Assembly (NCBI GenBank): GCA_012520725.1
Contig: JAAYNQ010000002.1
Location: 1-64,000, forward strand
Length of the DNA: 64,000 nt
Direction: 5' to 3'
DNA from: Syntrophomonadaceae bacterium
GTDB taxonomy: Bacteria > Bacillota > Syntrophomonadia > Syntrophomonadales > Syntrophomonadaceae
Shown in pieces: positions 62,831 through 64,000 of this stretch. The position numbers and the translations under genes are program-made. The notes below the pieces were generated by a model that did not search any database, was not told where the DNA came from, and worked only from the letters and a program-made list of their open reading frames with translations. How positions within the stretch are numbered: position 1 is the first letter of the stretch; every line of letters begins with the position of its first letter.

Positions 62831-64000
62831 TCACCCTAAAAAAACTTTTACATCATTAGCAAAATTGCCCAAGGCCTGCTTTTCCTGTTCCCCTTCCCAA
62901 TAATAAGGTGATTTACTAAGCTGCAATGGTTTTTTTTCTGTATTTTTTAGCTTTATTTCAATAATACTACCCTTTTTATCCATTTGACACAAGCCAAGAT
63001 CATCCAGAACATGCAAGACTCCCAGAAGATCCAGGTAGGAATACTCTTGCCCCATACTATGGTTAAGCTTTAAGAGCAGATCTCCTGGCTCCATACTAAT
63101 AATCCCTTTTCCTATAGCCTGCAGGCTTTCCCATACCTTTTCAAGCCTTTCCTTTACAGGATATACCCGCTTCAGGTAGTTCCAATTTAAAGTGATATCA
63201 TCTTTCGAAAACAAGGCTCCTGCACTCATAGATCCTTCCTGCAATTGTTCCAAAACCAGTTTGGCTTCATAAGAGCTAAATGGAGCATCAGCAAAGAAGA
63301 TTTGATCAAATCTACCTTCAAAGGTATTACAGCCGCTATAAGCTCCATCAGTAAGCAGAACCTTATTCTGAGCTTGCCAGAATTCCTGCCTGACTTTACG
63401 CCGCTGATTCAAACTGCTTAGTCCGGCCTCTATTTTTATGCCGGGTATCATCCGGCCAATCTTCTTCATAGTCATGGGGCGATTAGCATAGATTAAAACT
63501 TTTTCATAATAGGTCCTGGCCAGGCTAGCTTTTTTCCATTCTATATTCTTGGGTTTCTCATCCATAGTCTCTATTTCACAATTCTTAAAAGAAGAATAGA
63601 TATTTTTTTCTATGATATCAGGCCAAGGCTGAATAAGCAGTCTCAGCTGGGGTGGGCAATCGTATTTTCCCAAGAGAAACTTCAGATAAGAAAGGGTCAT
63701 CAAGTATATCTTGTGCTTGCCCTGCCGGAAATCACTTTCACCTTTTTTTCGCTGCTCGGCTGTTAGTCGTCCGTGAAGTTCAGCTATAAGATCAGGTCGG
63801 AAAAAACTCCGAAATACATGTAACTGTCGAATAAGAATCCGGTAAGTGGGGGAGACCAAAAGAACTGGTCGCTTATGATAGATTTCTTCCAAACATCTTT
63901 CCCCTACTCGAACCAATGCCGAGCTAAAACTATTGCTGCACAAGCTGTCCGGTTGCCAGGAAGGTTTCATATCCTTAAGCTTTAACTGTAAATTTTTTTG
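62831..64000 (-). CDS. recJ: Probable RecJ C-terminal part with helicase-like region (cut by window edge)
   Basis: The frame is open from 64000 to the stop at 62831, so only about the last 390 residues are seen. Positioned directly before relA, where Firmicutes carry recJ. The visible part lacks the RecJ DHH motifs; it begins with LVRVGERCLEEIYHKRPVLL and has a superfamily-2-helicase-like block RPDLIAELHGRLTAEQRKK (motif IV-V style, followed by SDFRQGKHKIYLMT), then a second domain (GAYSGCNTFEGRFDQIFFAD near 225) and a small C-terminal winged-helix-like end. I infer a RecJ with a C-terminal helicase-like extension; a separate helicase-related gene is the alternative. Confidence 0.6.
   Translation of the reverse strand, partial: QKNLQLKLKDMKPSWQPDSLCSNSFSSALVRVGERCLEEIYHKRPVLLVSPTYRILIRQLHVFRSFFRPDLIAELHGRLTAEQRKKGESDFRQGKHKIYLMTLSYLKFLLGKYDCPPQLRLLIQPWPDIIEKNIYSSFKNCEIETMDEKPKNIEWKKASLARTYYEKVLIYANRPMTMKKIGRMIPGIKIEAGLSSLNQRRKVRQEFWQAQNKVLLTDGAYSGCNTFEGRFDQIFFADAPFSSYEAKLVLEQLQEGSMSAGALFSKDDITLNWNYLKRVYPVKERLEKVWESLQAIGKGIISMEPGDLLLKLNHSMGQEYSYLDLLGVLHVLDDLGLCQMDKKGSIIEIKLKNTEKKPLQLSKSPYYWEGEQEKQALGNFANDVKVFLG

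Overview
The window reads as a chromosomal backbone segment of a spore-forming Clostridia-type Firmicute. It carries spoIIGA-sigE-sigG, codY, a complete division and cell-wall (dcw) cluster, a PolC-type replicase and T-box leaders. The protein flavour and gene order resemble Syntrophomonadaceae (Syntrophomonas wolfei-like); that placement is inference from memory, not a search result. Essentially every gene lies on the minus strand, so transcription runs from high to low coordinates. The only convincing plus-strand genes are two tiny ORFs near 24.4-24.8 kb. No insertion sequence, prophage, CRISPR array, tRNA or rRNA was seen.

Layout, from high to low coordinate (the direction of transcription). 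64.0-59.5 kb: end of recJ, relA, dtd and a glyoxalase-II-like hydrolase. 59.5-53.1 kb: two tandem T-box leaders, then hemZ-hisS-aspS, a 6S RNA gene and tcdA. 53.1-49.3 kb: an endonuclease III-like glycosylase, paaK, a double-ACT protein and a PHP-domain protein, then three GC-rich dyad repeats. 48.9-29.8 kb: the dcw cluster mraZ-rsmH-ftsL-pbp-murE-murF-mraY-murD-ftsW-murG-murC-murA-ftsQ-DUF881-sbp-ftsA-ftsZ, without murB. 29.5-26.7 kb: spoIIGA-sigE-sigG and a small membrane protein gene. 26.4-24.3 kb: an orphan adenine methyltransferase and the plus-strand mini-operon. 24.25-15.9 kb: dprA-topA-trmFO-xerC-hslV-hslU-codY. 15.6-4.9 kb: rpsB-tsf-pyrH-frr-uppS-cdsA-permease-dxr-rseP-ispG-proS. 4.8-0 kb: mgtC-like gene, polC and the start of rimP.

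The genes form classic Firmicute neighbourhoods: translation and isoprenoid/phospholipid/undecaprenyl supply (rpsB to proS), lipid II synthesis and septation (dcw), and compartment-specific sporulation control (spoIIG, sigG). MurE carries the DNPR motif, so the peptidoglycan is predicted to contain meso-diaminopimelate.

The most interesting observations are these. (1) PolC lacks the proofreading exonuclease normally inserted in its PHP domain, with a clean in-frame junction. (2) Several genes appear to use non-canonical start codons: ftsA has no ATG/GTG/TTG that preserves its ATP-binding N-terminus and probably starts at AUC, while polC and hslU have ideally spaced Shine-Dalgarno sequences in front of CUG. 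(3) A two-gene plus-strand mini-operon encodes unknown small proteins behind a sigma-F-like promoter. (4) Tandem T-boxes precede hemZ rather than a tRNA synthetase, and the specifier of the first does not read as His or Asp. (5) A 6S RNA gene sits between aspS and tcdA.
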